Shown in pieces: positions 1 through 7,790 of a DNA stretch of 64,000 nt (position 1 is its first letter; every line of letters starts with the position of its first letter). Both the position numbers and the translations under genes were made by a program. The notes beneath the pieces were generated by a model. The model was not told the DNA's origin and did not search any database. It saw only the letters and a program-made list of their open reading frames with translations. Source of the stretch: Aggregatibacter actinomycetemcomitans DSM 8324 (GTDB taxonomy: Bacteria > Pseudomonadota > Gammaproteobacteria > Enterobacterales > Pasteurellaceae); the NCBI RefSeq assembly GCF_000372365.1, contig NZ_AQUU01000005.1, positions 52,898 to 116,897 on the forward strand. The letters run 5' to 3'.

Positions 1-204
1 TCGGTTACCATAGTTGTATTTTAGGTTCGCATGCCTTTCAAAAATCATTAACGATGATTTTCCCTTTAAATACCCCATAAAACTTGATACCGATAATTTC
101 GGCGGAATTTTTAGAAGCATATGAATATACTATTTCAGTGCATGCGCTTCTATTATTTCCACATTTTTGTAGTCGCATAATTCATTAATATGCTACCTAT
201 ATGA
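1..204 (-). pseudogene. IS200/IS605-family transposase TnpA remnant, cut by the window edge
   Basis: Read on the minus strand from about 204 to 1, the translation matches the middle of an IS200-type single-strand transposase: KNVEIIEAHA, then a metal-binding region, then KIPPKLSVSSFMGYLKGKSS and LMIFERHANLKY, with the frame still open at base 1. The copy is dead. A TAG stop (130-132) sits just before the HUH motif, which reads YIHM instead of HIHM. The upstream stretch that reads IGSIL is joined to ELCDYKNVE in another frame, indicating a small deletion near 190. The N-terminal third is missing. IS200 elements have no terminal inverted repeats, so the ends cannot be placed. The 3' part lies outside the window. 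Confidence 0.85.
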
Positions 205-235
205 CCATTACAACAGAAGTGGAAACTATTATATT

Positions 236-496
236 TTGGCAACAAATATTGTTTATGGTTTAGTTTCTTTAATTTTATACCCTTATTCACGCTTTACTTA
301 TGAAGGTATTGTTGAATACATTGTGGGAGATAATATATTCATCACAGATGCATTATTTATGATGACAGTAAAACTGATAACAATGGCTATCTGTTACTTT
401 TTTGCTTTATTTATCTCACCAATCGGACTCATTTGGCTCTATTTCTATTATTCAAAACAAGAAAAAATAGCCAATCAATCAGAAAATCAACAATAA
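236..496 (+). CDS. small membrane protein of unknown function, possibly truncated
   Basis: The reading frame gives 86 residues with three likely membrane-spanning stretches (about residues 5-20, 38-58 and 58-74) and a short polar tail ending KQEKIANQSENQQ. I do not recognise the family. The only start in this frame is TTG (236), with no good ribosome site. An ATG at 201 in another frame begins MTITTEVETIIFWQQ and runs into this gene, so a one- or two-base frameshift near 235-260 may have separated the true N-terminus. The gene abuts the IS200 remnant, so insertion damage is possible. It is followed by a hairpin shared with the rplT operon. Confidence 0.5.
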   Translation: MATNIVYGLVSLILYPYSRFTYEGIVEYIVGDNIFITDALFMMTVKLITMAICYFFALFISPIGLIWLYFYYSKQEKIANQSENQQ

Positions 497-498
497 TA

Positions 499-532
499 AA
501 AAGGACGCTCATGAGCGCCCTTATTTTTTATC
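499..532 (-). terminator. terminator of the infC-rpmI-rplT operon, probably bidirectional
   Basis: On the minus strand a GGGCGCTC / GAGCGTCC stem closes on an AT loop and is followed by TTTTTATTATT, 13 bases after the rplT stop. On the plus strand the same hairpin has one A-C mismatch and is followed by TTATTTTTT, so it can also end the small membrane-protein transcript. Confidence 0.8.
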
Positions 533-544
533 TAAACTTTAAAA

Positions 545-901
<357 letters not shown>

Positions 902-951
902 TTAATCTCCTATGTAATATTTTAACTAAAATGAACTGACGTACGTTGTGC

Positions 952-1149
952 TTATGCGTATGGCAAGCACGCGACTACTAATACTAAGTCGGACTTAGCA
1001 ACCATAGATTTATGGCGTAGGTGACGTTTACGTTTTGTTGTTTTCTTAGTCAAAATATGACGTAAGTGAGATTGTTTACGCTTGAAACCACCGGAAGCAG
1101 TTTTTTTGAAACGCTTAGCAGCACCGCGTGCTGTTTTAATTTTAGGCAT
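952..1149 (-). CDS. rpmI: 50S ribosomal protein L35
   Basis: The 65-residue, lysine- and arginine-rich protein ([17 protein letters not shown], then [12 protein letters not shown]) matches L35 over its whole length. It is a structural protein of the 50S subunit. It lies between infC and rplT in the conserved order. The 223-base gap upstream holds a long hairpin that may be the target of L20 autoregulation, and an inverted pair of uptake signals next to the infC stop. Confidence 0.98.
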   Translation of the reverse strand: MPKIKTARGAAKRFKKTASGGFKRKQSHLRHILTKKTTKRKRHLRHKSMVAKSDLVLVVACLPYA

Positions 1150-1215
1150 TGTCTAATAACTCCGCATTGTTTTTAACACTAATCACGCCTTTATCTTTAA
1201 AGCGATTACTACGTT

Positions 1216-1256
1216 AAACCGCTTCACCGTGCAAATTGCACTGTCTTCAGCGGTTT
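1216..1256 (-). promoter_or_regulatory. structured rpmI leader, candidate L20-binding element
   Basis: In the minus-strand RNA, AAACCGCT (1256-1249) pairs with AGCGGTTT (1223-1216), enclosing a second inverted repeat, GTGCAATTTGCAC (1241-1229). The element lies about 67 bases before the rpmI start. L20 represses rpmI-rplT translation through leader RNA structure in Escherichia coli; equating this hairpin with that target is inference. Confidence 0.5.
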
Positions 1257-1310
1257 GCCTTGTACTCACTTTAAATCTAAAAGGCTCTATCACAAATAAT
1301 CAGGCGAATA

Positions 1311-1353
1311 AAAGTGCGGTTGAAAAAACACTTGGAATTTTCACCGCACTTTT
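1311..1353. terminator. inverted uptake-signal pair downstream of infC
   Basis: AAAGTGCGGT and ACCGCACTTT face each other across about 20 bases, with complementary T/A flanks, giving a stem that could act as a terminator or attenuator between infC and rpmI-rplT. Both arms carry the 9-base uptake core. Confidence 0.6.
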
Positions 1354-1372
1354 GTTACTTGAAATGCACTGA

Positions 1373-1918
1373 TTATTTCTTTTTCGGAGCAAGCACCATA
1401 ATGGCTTGGCGACCTTCCAATTTACCCGGTGCAGATTCCACCACGGCAATTTCGGCTAAATCATTTTTAACACGCTCTAACACGTCCAAACCGATATCTT
1501 GGTGAGCCATTTCACGTCCGCGGAAACGAACGGTGACTTTGGCTTTATCCCCATCTTCCAAAAAGCGAACCAGGCTGCGTAGTTTTACCTGGTAGTCGCC
1601 TTCGTCTGTGCCGGGACGGAATTTAATTTCTTTCACCTGCACAACTTTCTGCTTTTTCTTCTGCTCTTTGGCCGTTTTGCTTTTCTCGTAAAGGAATTTA
1701 CCGTAGTTCATAATGCGACATACCGGAGGTTCCGCATTCGGGCTAATTTCCACAAGATCTAAAGCGGCGTTTTCCGCCATCTCCAATGCCTGTTGAATCG
1801 GAACAATCCCAACTTGCTCACCGTCCTGGTCAATCAAGCGGACTTCTTTCACTCTAATTTCATCGTTAATACGATTAGGGCGATTTACTGCGGGTGCTTT
1901 TTTTACGGTTTTAATAAT
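1373..1918 (-). CDS. infC: translation initiation factor IF-3 with an ATT start codon
   Basis: IF-3 binds the 30S subunit, keeps it apart from 50S and checks the start codon. The C-terminal two thirds match IF3 ([35 protein letters not shown]). A GTG at 1852 would drop the conserved N-terminus. Extending upstream in frame gives [20 protein letters not shown], the expected IF3 beginning, back to ATT at 1916-1918 (a second ATT follows), five bases after an AGGA site. That gives 181 residues, the usual family length. E. coli infC also starts at ATT and is autoregulated because IF3 rejects this codon. No thrS lies directly upstream here, unlike enterics; thrS is 2.8 kb away. Confidence 0.96.
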   Translation of the reverse strand: MIKTVKKAPAVNRPNRINDEIRVKEVRLIDQDGEQVGIVPIQQALEMAENAALDLVEISPNAEPPVCRIMNYGKFLYEKSKTAKEQKKKQKVVQVKEIKFRPGTDEGDYQVKLRSLVRFLEDGDKAKVTVRFRGREMAHQDIGLDVLERVKNDLAEIAVVESAPGKLEGRQAIMVLAPKKK

Positions 1919-2226
1919 GACATTCCTCTATTAATTAAGTCACAAAACTGCTGTTTTATCTATTAAGAACAGAAGTTAAATTCATTTTGCGTGCTCTGAT
2001 AATGAGCAAAAAACGGGGTGCATTTTACAGAATTTTGCACCGTTAAGCAATAGCGAAACCGTCCATAAAAATTGATTTTAAAACCTTTTATAGCAATAAA
2101 ATAATTATAGAAAGAAAATCGGTAATTCAATGCGAAGTAGTATAAAATATCACCACACTAACGATTGGCGGTTTAGCCGCTTTTTACTTTTAATTATTTA
2201 TTATTTAGGAAAATCAGGAGCTATTT
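1919..2226. other. divergent intergenic region, infC / fpr
   Basis: This 308-base gap carries the promoters of the infC operon (leftward) and fpr (rightward). It is AT-rich with no supported gene; a frame starting near 2130 only overlaps fpr out of frame. The fpr ribosome site (AGGAG) is at its right end. Confidence 0.5.
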
Positions 2227-3006
2227 ATGAACACATCCGTAAAAGAATATACTTTCACCGAACAAAAAGTCCGTTGGGTGAAAAAACATACGCCGAAACT
2301 CCTCTCTTTCAGCATCACCCGACCTGCCGATTTTGATTTTATTGCCGGTCAATTTGCCAAATTAGGTTTTATGAATGGAGATAATTACGTTTCCCGCGCC
2401 TATTCCATGATCTCTTCCGAAACGGCGGAATATTTGGATTTTTACGCCATTTTAATCGAAGGCGGCATCATGTCCGCCTACTTTAAGCAAATGCAGGCGG
2501 GCGATACGTTACTACTTGAGAAAAAGCCCGTCGGCTTTTTTACCGTCAACCGAATTCCACAGGGTAAGGAATTAATTTTGCTTGCCACCGGTTCAGGCAT
2601 TGCACCTTTTTTATCCATGCTGCAAAGCGAAGAATTCTGGCAAAAAACGGACAAAATTGTGCTGGTGCATTCCGTGTCTTATGCCGACGATTTAGTTTTT
2701 GAGCAATACTTGGCTGATTTAAAAGGTCATTCCCTTATCGGCCAATATGCCGATAAACTAATTTATCAACCGGTCATTACCCGAGAAAAAGTCAACAGCA
2801 CATTACATCAACGCATTCCCCAATTGCTGGAAAACGGCGAATTAGAACACGCCTTAAATATCCGTTTTAGCAAAACCGATACGCGTTTTCTGATTTGCGG
2901 CAATCCGAATATGGTAAAAGCAAGCTATGAGCATTTAAAAGCCAAAGGATACGCCCTTCATCGCGTACATAAAAACGGCGAGATTATGATGGAAAACGCG
3001 TTTTAA
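2227..3006 (+). CDS. fpr: ferredoxin/flavodoxin-NADP(+) reductase
   Basis: This FAD enzyme moves electrons between NADPH and ferredoxin or flavodoxin in the cytoplasm. The 259-residue protein has the FAD-binding barrel motif SRAYSM (about residues 57-62), the NADP-domain motif ATGSGIAPFLSML (about 119-131) and the NADP/FAD C-terminal segment ICGNPNM near residue 223, as in E. coli Fpr. An AGGAG site precedes the ATG. It stands alone on the plus strand between the infC operon and the type III restriction ruin. An uptake signal immediately follows the stop. Confidence 0.93.
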   Translation: MNTSVKEYTFTEQKVRWVKKHTPKLLSFSITRPADFDFIAGQFAKLGFMNGDNYVSRAYSMISSETAEYLDFYAILIEGGIMSAYFKQMQAGDTLLLEKKPVGFFTVNRIPQGKELILLATGSGIAPFLSMLQSEEFWQKTDKIVLVHSVSYADDLVFEQYLADLKGHSLIGQYADKLIYQPVITREKVNSTLHQRIPQLLENGELEHALNIRFSKTDTRFLICGNPNMVKASYEHLKAKGYALHRVHKNGEIMMENAF

Positions 3007-3032
3007 AGTGCGGTTGATTTTTGATGCGTTTT

Positions 3033-3122
3033 TTAAACGGTTCTGCCGCCGCGAATTTGTCGGCACATTTGTTGCATGTCGGCGGCGGTTTGATGGAAAA
3101 AATAGTGGTAAATCCCTCCAAA
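3033..3122 (-). pseudogene. short coding-like tail in frame after the res stop
   Basis: Directly after the TAG that ends the res remnant, the same minus-strand frame stays open for about 30 codons (FGGIYHYFFHQTAADMQQMC, then RQIRGGRTV and TAA at 3033). Its codons look like protein-coding sequence but I cannot name the protein. It may be the end of an unrelated gene whose front was lost when the restriction locus was inserted or deleted. Confidence 0.3.
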
Positions 3123-3979
3123 CTACCCGGATAAAGAGGTTATCGTTTTCATAATCAACTCAGCCACCCTGTCCCCCTCAAACTGAGTTTTAAACACGAC
3201 TTTCACCTCTTTTGAGATTTGGGCAAATAAACGTTCGGCGTGTTTGATTTTGCGTTCTTCGCCTTTTCGTAAGTTATCCGAACCATCCACGCCTTTTGCT
3301 TCAATCACAAAATTCAAAATCTCGCCTGTTTTGGTTTTGACGATATAGGCAAAATCAGGGGAATAAGTCCCGCCTCCTGCCACGGGGATTTTGATAGAAT
3401 TTTTCGGGATTTTAGTAAACACGGTTACACCTTCAATTTCTTCGCTGGCGATGTTTTGATGTTCAATTTCTGAATCATAAAAATTTCGCCAAACAAATAA
3501 CTTGCCGCTGGTTCATGGATTTCATCTGCCATTCGTCCCAAATCAGCCACGCGCACCGCTTTTGCTTTGCCGTTTTTATCGGTAAATTGCGTCGGGTGAA
3601 TGGCATTATTCACCAGCTGATACCCCAGTTCAAACTTACTAAACGAATGATTTAGCAAAAATTGATTAAACCCGCTTTTGATTTGCGAAATGGTCTGCAT
3701 ATTCAAAAATTGGCTAATATCCAACGTTTCTCGCATTTGATAAAAGGCTTGATGCAGCGTGGTCATTTTGATTTTTGCCGCTGCTGACAAGTTTTCCAAA
3801 AACTCACGATATGTCATAGTGTTAAAACGAATCGGCGTATCGTCTAGATTTTCCTTGTCTCGGGTCAGCATCACGTTATTTTTTATGTAGGTTTCCGACA
3901 CTTTTGTGCGAATGCCTGCTTGTTTGAATTTATCTGCATTTTCCTGCAAATAAACGACAAATAAGGCTAAAAAGTCGGC
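3123..3979 (-). pseudogene. type III restriction endonuclease (Res) C-terminal remnant, frameshifted
   Basis: Two adjacent frames make up the last part of a Res subunit. The first (3979-3425) carries QENADKFKQAGIRTKVSET through ELGYQLVNNAIHPTQF. The second (about 3478-3123) carries GTYSPDFAYIVK and FVIEAKGVDG, the PD-(D/E)xK nuclease site (D of SPDFAY; E-x-K of EAK). The frames are split by loss of one base in the A5 run at 3479-3483; adding it back restores YDSEIEHQNIASEEIEGVTV. The helicase half of Res is absent: the fragment is fused to the N-terminus of mod across two stops (3980-3985), implying one large internal deletion of mod-res. No activity is expected. Confidence 0.85.
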
Positions 3980-3985
3980 TTATCA

Positions 3986-4429
3986 GCTGATTAACTATTC
4001 GGGCGTGAATTTGCAGTCGTCTTGATAGACAAAGCCATCTGAACCTGTGTTATACGGCGGATCGATATAAATCATCTTCACTTTGTTTGTATAAGCATTT
4101 TTTAGGTGCTTTAACACGTCCAAATTATCCCCTTGGATTAACAGATTTTGGCTGTTGGCATTTTCAGGTTTAGCGTTGTGGTTTTTGTCTTCGCAAAGTA
4201 AAGTTTCAGGCGGAAGATTACGCAGCAATTTGGCATAGGATTTACCCAACCAGTTCATTTCGTAAAATTCACGGCTGATGTCGGCTTGTTCTGCAATTTC
4301 AGATTGGAATTTTTCTAATAAAAATTGACCGCTTACATCGAAACAATTCGGGAAAAGAGCTTTAAGTTGGGTAAGTTGTGCAGAGTTAGCGGAAACGCCG
4401 TCACGAGAGAAAAGTTCTTCGGAGATCAT
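3986..4429 (-). pseudogene. type III DNA methyltransferase (Mod) N-terminal remnant
   Basis: The 144-residue frame matches the start of type III Mod subunits, including NLLIQGDNLDVLKHLKNAY and the catalytic DPPYNTGSDGFVY (motif IV, near residues 123-135). It ends at TAG (3995-3997), where the family reads FTPEELIS; here the second E codon is the stop and LIS follows in frame before the deletion junction. A full Mod is over 600 residues, so about three quarters is gone, including the target-recognition region and the FxGxG motif. The ATG has a strong GGAGG site and a TAA directly before it. A repeat-containing leader frame ends by overlapping this start. Confidence 0.88.
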
Positions 4430-4526
4430 TTATCCTCCGAATAAATTTTTAAGAAAAGTGATAGATTTTGCTTGCAATTAACGTTTAGTTTAGGCAAGGC
4501 AAGGCAAGGCAAGGCAAGGCAAGCAT
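4430..4526 (-). other. repeat-bearing leader ORF upstream of mod (out of phase)
   Basis: An ATG at 4526 with an AGGAG site eight bases upstream opens a frame consisting of GCCTT pentamers (reading LALPC). In the present copy number it stops after 13 residues at TAA. In one of the two other phases the frame runs on through 20 more codons and ends at a TGA that overlaps the mod ATG as ATGA, which would couple the two translations. Losing one repeat or gaining two selects that phase. A switch of this kind is inferred; mod itself is now truncated. Confidence 0.5.
4491..4524. repeat. pentanucleotide tandem repeat (AAGGC on plus, GCCTT on minus)
   Basis: Five perfect AAGGC units (4496-4520) are flanked by partial copies (AGGC at 4492-4495 and AAG at 4521-4523). 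Because the unit is not a multiple of three, slippage changes the reading frame. Short repeats near mod genes are a known phase-variation device in Haemophilus and relatives. Confidence 0.9.
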
Positions 4527-4556
4527 ATTTTTTACTCCTATTACTGGTTGTCAAGT

Positions 4557-4572
4557 ACAAAGTGTACTTTGT
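4557..4572. promoter_or_regulatory. 16-base palindromic operator-like site
   Basis: ACAAAGT GT ACTTTGT is a perfect inverted repeat with a two-base centre, 31 bases upstream of the leader ATG. Its position suggests an operator for a small DNA-binding protein. No candidate regulator is adjacent. Confidence 0.45.
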
Positions 4573-4596
4573 TTTATACAATATCGAGTGTTAAAA

Positions 4597-4668
4597 AGCT
4601 GAAACTACGCCGGTCGGAAAAATCAATAAATCTATTGAATGATGATTCCTGCTAGCGTAATTTCAGCT
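4597..4668. repeat. long imperfect inverted repeat between mod remnant and thrS
   Basis: AGCTGAAACTACGC (4597-4610) and GCGTAATTTCAGCT (4655-4668) are complementary at 13 of 14 positions across 44 bases. It could be a thrS 3' structure or the ends of a small non-coding mobile unit. There is no clear T-run. Confidence 0.5.
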
Positions 4669-4684
4669 CATTTAATTGTCAGAA

Positions 4685-6616
4685 CTACGCCTCACCCAAT
4701 AATTTCAATTCGCGATTTCTCACTTGTTTTTTCAGAATGTCTAAAAATTCTTCCACGGTGAAGGTGCCGAGATCTTGACCTTTACGGGTGCGTACTGCCA
4801 CTTTGCCGGCTTCGATTTCTTTGTCGCCGCAGACCAGCATGTAAGGCACGCGACGCAAGGTGTGTTCGCGGATTTTGAAACCGACTTTTTCGTTACGCAA
4901 ATCGGTTTTCACGCGCAAGCCCGCATCGGAAAGCTGTTTCGCGACTTTTTGCACATATTCCGATTGAGAGTCGGTAATGTTCATCACGACCACTTGGGTC
5001 GGCGCCAACCAAGCCGGGAAGAAACCGGCGTATTCTTCGGTGATAATGCCGATGAAACGTTCAATGGAGCCCAAAATTGCACGGTGAATCATAACAGGCA
5101 CTTTACGTTCGTTATCTTCTCCCACATAAGAGGCATTTAAACGTTCCGGCAGGAAGAAGTCTAACTGAATCGTGCCGCACTGCCATTCGCGATCTAAGCT
5201 ATCGGTTAAAGCAAATTCCAGTTTAGGACCGTAGAATGCGCCCTCGCCTTCCTGAATTTCGTAAGACAAGCCGTTATGTTCCAACGCTTTCGCTAAGTCC
5301 GCCTCCGCTTTATCCCACATCTCATCGGACCCGATGCGTTTTTCCGGGCGGGTGGAAAGTTTCACTTTGATGTTTTCGAAACCGAAGGTGCTGTAAATGT
5401 CATACACCATTTTAATGCAGGAAGTCACTTCGCTTTCCACTTGATCCGGCATACAGAAAATGTGAGCGTCATCTTGAGTAAAACCGCGCACGCGCATTAA
5501 ACCGTGCAATGAACCGGACGGTTCGTTACGGTGGCAGGAACCGAATTCCGCCATACGTAGCGGTAAATCGCGATAAGATTTTAAACCTTGATTGAAGATC
5601 TGAACGTGTCCCGGGCAGTTCATCGGTTTGATGGCATATTCGCGGTTTTCAGAAGAGGTGGTGAACATCAAATCGCCGTAGTTTTGCCAGTGACCGGTTT
5701 TTTCCCACAACACGCGATCCATCATGAACGGACCTTTCACTTCCTGATAGTCATATTGTTTCAATTTAGTGCGCACGAAAGTTTCCAGTTCACGGAAAAT
5801 CGTCCAGCCGTCATTGTGCCAGAACACCATACCCGGCGCTTCTTCCTGCATGTGATATAAATCCAATGCTTTACCGATTTTACGATGATCCCGTTTTGCC
5901 GCTTCTTCCAGACGATGCAAATAGGCTTCAAGTTGTTTTTTATCCGCCCAGGCGGTACCGTAAATCCGTTGCAGCATTTTATTTTTGCTGTCCCCACGCC
6001 AGTATGCGCCGGCAATTTTTTGCAATTTGAAATGATGACAGAAACGCATATTCGGCACATGAGGACCACGGCACATATCGATATATTCTTGGTGATGATA
6101 AAGTGCAGGCGTTGCGGTGCGTTCAATGTTTTCATCTAAGATCGCCATTTTGTAAGGTTCGCCGCGTTTCCCAAAAGTATCCCTTGCTTCTTGCCAACTC
6201 ACCGGCGTTTTGATGACGTCATAATTGGTTTTTGCCAACTCCAACATCCGTTTTTCAAGGGCGTCTAAATCCTCTTGGGTTAAAGAGCGGTCTAAGTCCA
6301 CGTCATAATAGAAACCGTTGTCGATGGTAGGCCCGATGGCCATTTTGACGTTTGGAAATAATTGTTTAATGGCGTGACCAAGCAAGTGTGCGGTAGAGTG
6401 ACGGATAATTTCCAGACCGTCTTCCTCTTTGGCAGTAATAATTGCAACACGGCTGTCTTCGGTAATCAGGTCGCAGGCATCTTTGCGTTCGCCGTTGACA
6501 CGACCGGCAATGGTCGCTTTTGCAAGTCCTACGCCAATATCTTGAGCAACTTCTAATACGGTAACGGGTTTATCAAATTGACGTTGTGAACCGTCAGGTA
6601 AAGTAATAATCGGCAT
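4685..6616 (-). CDS. thrS: threonyl-tRNA synthetase
   Basis: The enzyme charges tRNA-Thr in the cytoplasm. The 643-residue protein has the N-terminal TGS domain ([20 protein letters not shown]), the editing domain with [10 protein letters not shown] (near 74) and MCRGPHVP, the class II catalytic core with the zinc ligands Cys of MNCPGH, His of DDAHIF and His of VMIHRA, and the C-terminal anticodon domain ([14 protein letters not shown]). I start it at the ATG at 6616, which has AAGGA upstream and matches the E. coli N-terminus; a frame eight codons longer (ATG 6640) lacks this. Thr is encoded away from infC here. Confidence 0.98.
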   Translation of the reverse strand: MPIITLPDGSQRQFDKPVTVLEVAQDIGVGLAKATIAGRVNGERKDACDLITEDSRVAIITAKEEDGLEIIRHSTAHLLGHAIKQLFPNVKMAIGPTIDNGFYYDVDLDRSLTQEDLDALEKRMLELAKTNYDVIKTPVSWQEARDTFGKRGEPYKMAILDENIERTATPALYHHQEYIDMCRGPHVPNMRFCHHFKLQKIAGAYWRGDSKNKMLQRIYGTAWADKKQLEAYLHRLEEAAKRDHRKIGKALDLYHMQEEAPGMVFWHNDGWTIFRELETFVRTKLKQYDYQEVKGPFMMDRVLWEKTGHWQNYGDLMFTTSSENREYAIKPMNCPGHVQIFNQGLKSYRDLPLRMAEFGSCHRNEPSGSLHGLMRVRGFTQDDAHIFCMPDQVESEVTSCIKMVYDIYSTFGFENIKVKLSTRPEKRIGSDEMWDKAEADLAKALEHNGLSYEIQEGEGAFYGPKLEFALTDSLDREWQCGTIQLDFFLPERLNASYVGEDNERKVPVMIHRAILGSIERFIGIITEEYAGFFPAWLAPTQVVVMNITDSQSEYVQKVAKQLSDAGLRVKTDLRNEKVGFKIREHTLRRVPYMLVCGDKEIEAGKVAVRTRKGQDLGTFTVEEFLDILKKQVRNRELKLLGEA

Positions 6617-6780
6617 AATAAATCCTTCTACAGTGGTCACCCATACGCAAGGTGACTTGTTTCATTTCATTTAAAAAACGCTTAAAAAAACCACCGCACT
6701 TTTATCATCCTTACAAGCGGACAAACCAAGTGCGGCGCGCAATTTTAGCATATTTTACAATGACAACCAAATGTCTAAAT

Positions 6781-6796
6781 TTTGACTTGAGTCACA
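6781..6796. promoter_or_regulatory. candidate CRP site upstream of the kinase-like gene
   Basis: TTTGA CTTGAG TCACA matches the CRP half-sites TGTGA-N6-TCACA at 9 of 10 bases, 60 bases before the start of the downstream gene. The match is seen; CRP control is inference. Confidence 0.45.
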
Positions 6797-6856
6797 GTAA
6801 TTTTTTCTCAATCTTTTACACTATAAACATGATTAACTGAAAAAAAGGAACATGGT

Positions 6857-7732
6857 ATGTGGAAATCGATTTCTCAAGTTTTAGCTGATCAATTCGGGGC
6901 GTATTATTCCATCAAAAATAAAACCAAAATTCATACGGGCGAAATGCATGAATCTTGGCTCATTAATGACGGCATTCAACCCGTCTTCGTAAAACTGAAT
7001 GAAAAGTCCTACCGTTCCATGTTCCGCGCCGAAGCGGATCAATTGATCCTTTTAGGCAAAACCAACACCGTACGCGTGCCTGAAGTGTATGGTGTGGGAT
7101 GCTCGCAAAATCATAGTTTTTTGTTATTGGAAGGCTTAAATATGCAACCGAATACGCCGCAAAATATGGCGGAATTCGGTGAGCAACTCGCCCGTTTGCA
7201 CCAATATCACGGCTCAGAAAACTACGGTTTGTCTTTTGATACTTGGCTTGGTCCGCAATATCAACCGAACGAATGGAGCAACCACTGGGCGAAGTTTTTC
7301 AGCGAACAGCGGATTGGCTGGCAATTACAGCTTTGCGCGGAAAAACAACTGCATTTCGGTGATACGGAAACCATCATCAAAGCCGTGGCAACGCTGTTGG
7401 CAAAACATCAGCCGCAGCCGTCTTTGCTACATGGTAATTTGTGGATTGAAAATTGTGCCAATATTGACGGACATACGGTTACTTATGATCCGGCGTGTTA
7501 TTGGGGGGATCGGGAATGCGATTTGGCGTTTACCGAATTATTTGAACCGTTCCCGCGTGAATTCTATGAAAATTATGACCGCACTTTTCCGTTAGAAGAA
7601 GGCTATCAGGATCGAAAAATCGTGTATCAGCTTTATCATTTGCTTAACTTCAGCAGCCGCTTCCACGGCAATTATGTGGCACTTGCCAATAAATGGGTGC
7701 ATGATGTGTTGCAACGCTATGAAAATCTATAA
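6857..7732 (+). CDS. fructosamine/ketosamine kinase family protein (YniA-like)
   Basis: Members of this aminoglycoside-phosphotransferase-fold family phosphorylate sugar adducts of amines so that they detach (protein deglycation). The 291 residues include EMHESWLI and VFVKLN (nucleotide-binding lobe, about 29-48), RVPEVYGVG (about 73-81), LLHGNLWIEN (about 191-200) and YDPACYWGDRECDLAF (about 209-224). In E. coli YniA and most relatives the catalytic loop is HGDLW; here the aspartate is asparagine (AAT, 7436-7438, residue 194). That change would normally weaken or abolish phosphotransfer, so substrate and activity are uncertain. It is monocistronic, with ATG after GGAAC and a terminator after the stop. 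Confidence 0.85.
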   Translation: MWKSISQVLADQFGAYYSIKNKTKIHTGEMHESWLINDGIQPVFVKLNEKSYRSMFRAEADQLILLGKTNTVRVPEVYGVGCSQNHSFLLLEGLNMQPNTPQNMAEFGEQLARLHQYHGSENYGLSFDTWLGPQYQPNEWSNHWAKFFSEQRIGWQLQLCAEKQLHFGDTETIIKAVATLLAKHQPQPSLLHGNLWIENCANIDGHTVTYDPACYWGDRECDLAFTELFEPFPREFYENYDRTFPLEEGYQDRKIVYQLYHLLNFSSRFHGNYVALANKWVHDVLQRYENL

Positions 7733-7741
7733 GCACAACAC

Positions 7742-7775
7742 AAAAAAAGAAAGGGCATTTAGCCCTTTCTTTATA
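7742..7775. terminator. bidirectional terminator between convergent genes
   Basis: GAAAGGGC (7749-7756) pairs with GCCCTTTC (7762-7769) around ATTTA, with A-rich sequence before and TTTATAT after, so it can serve both the kinase-like gene and the OmpA-like lipoprotein gene. Confidence 0.85.
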
Positions 7776-7790
7776 TCTCTGATTTAACCA

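Noticed and set aside
2130-2336. Open frame of 68 codons before fpr
   Set aside because: It overlaps the start of fpr out of frame, has no ribosome site and no recognisable protein sequence.
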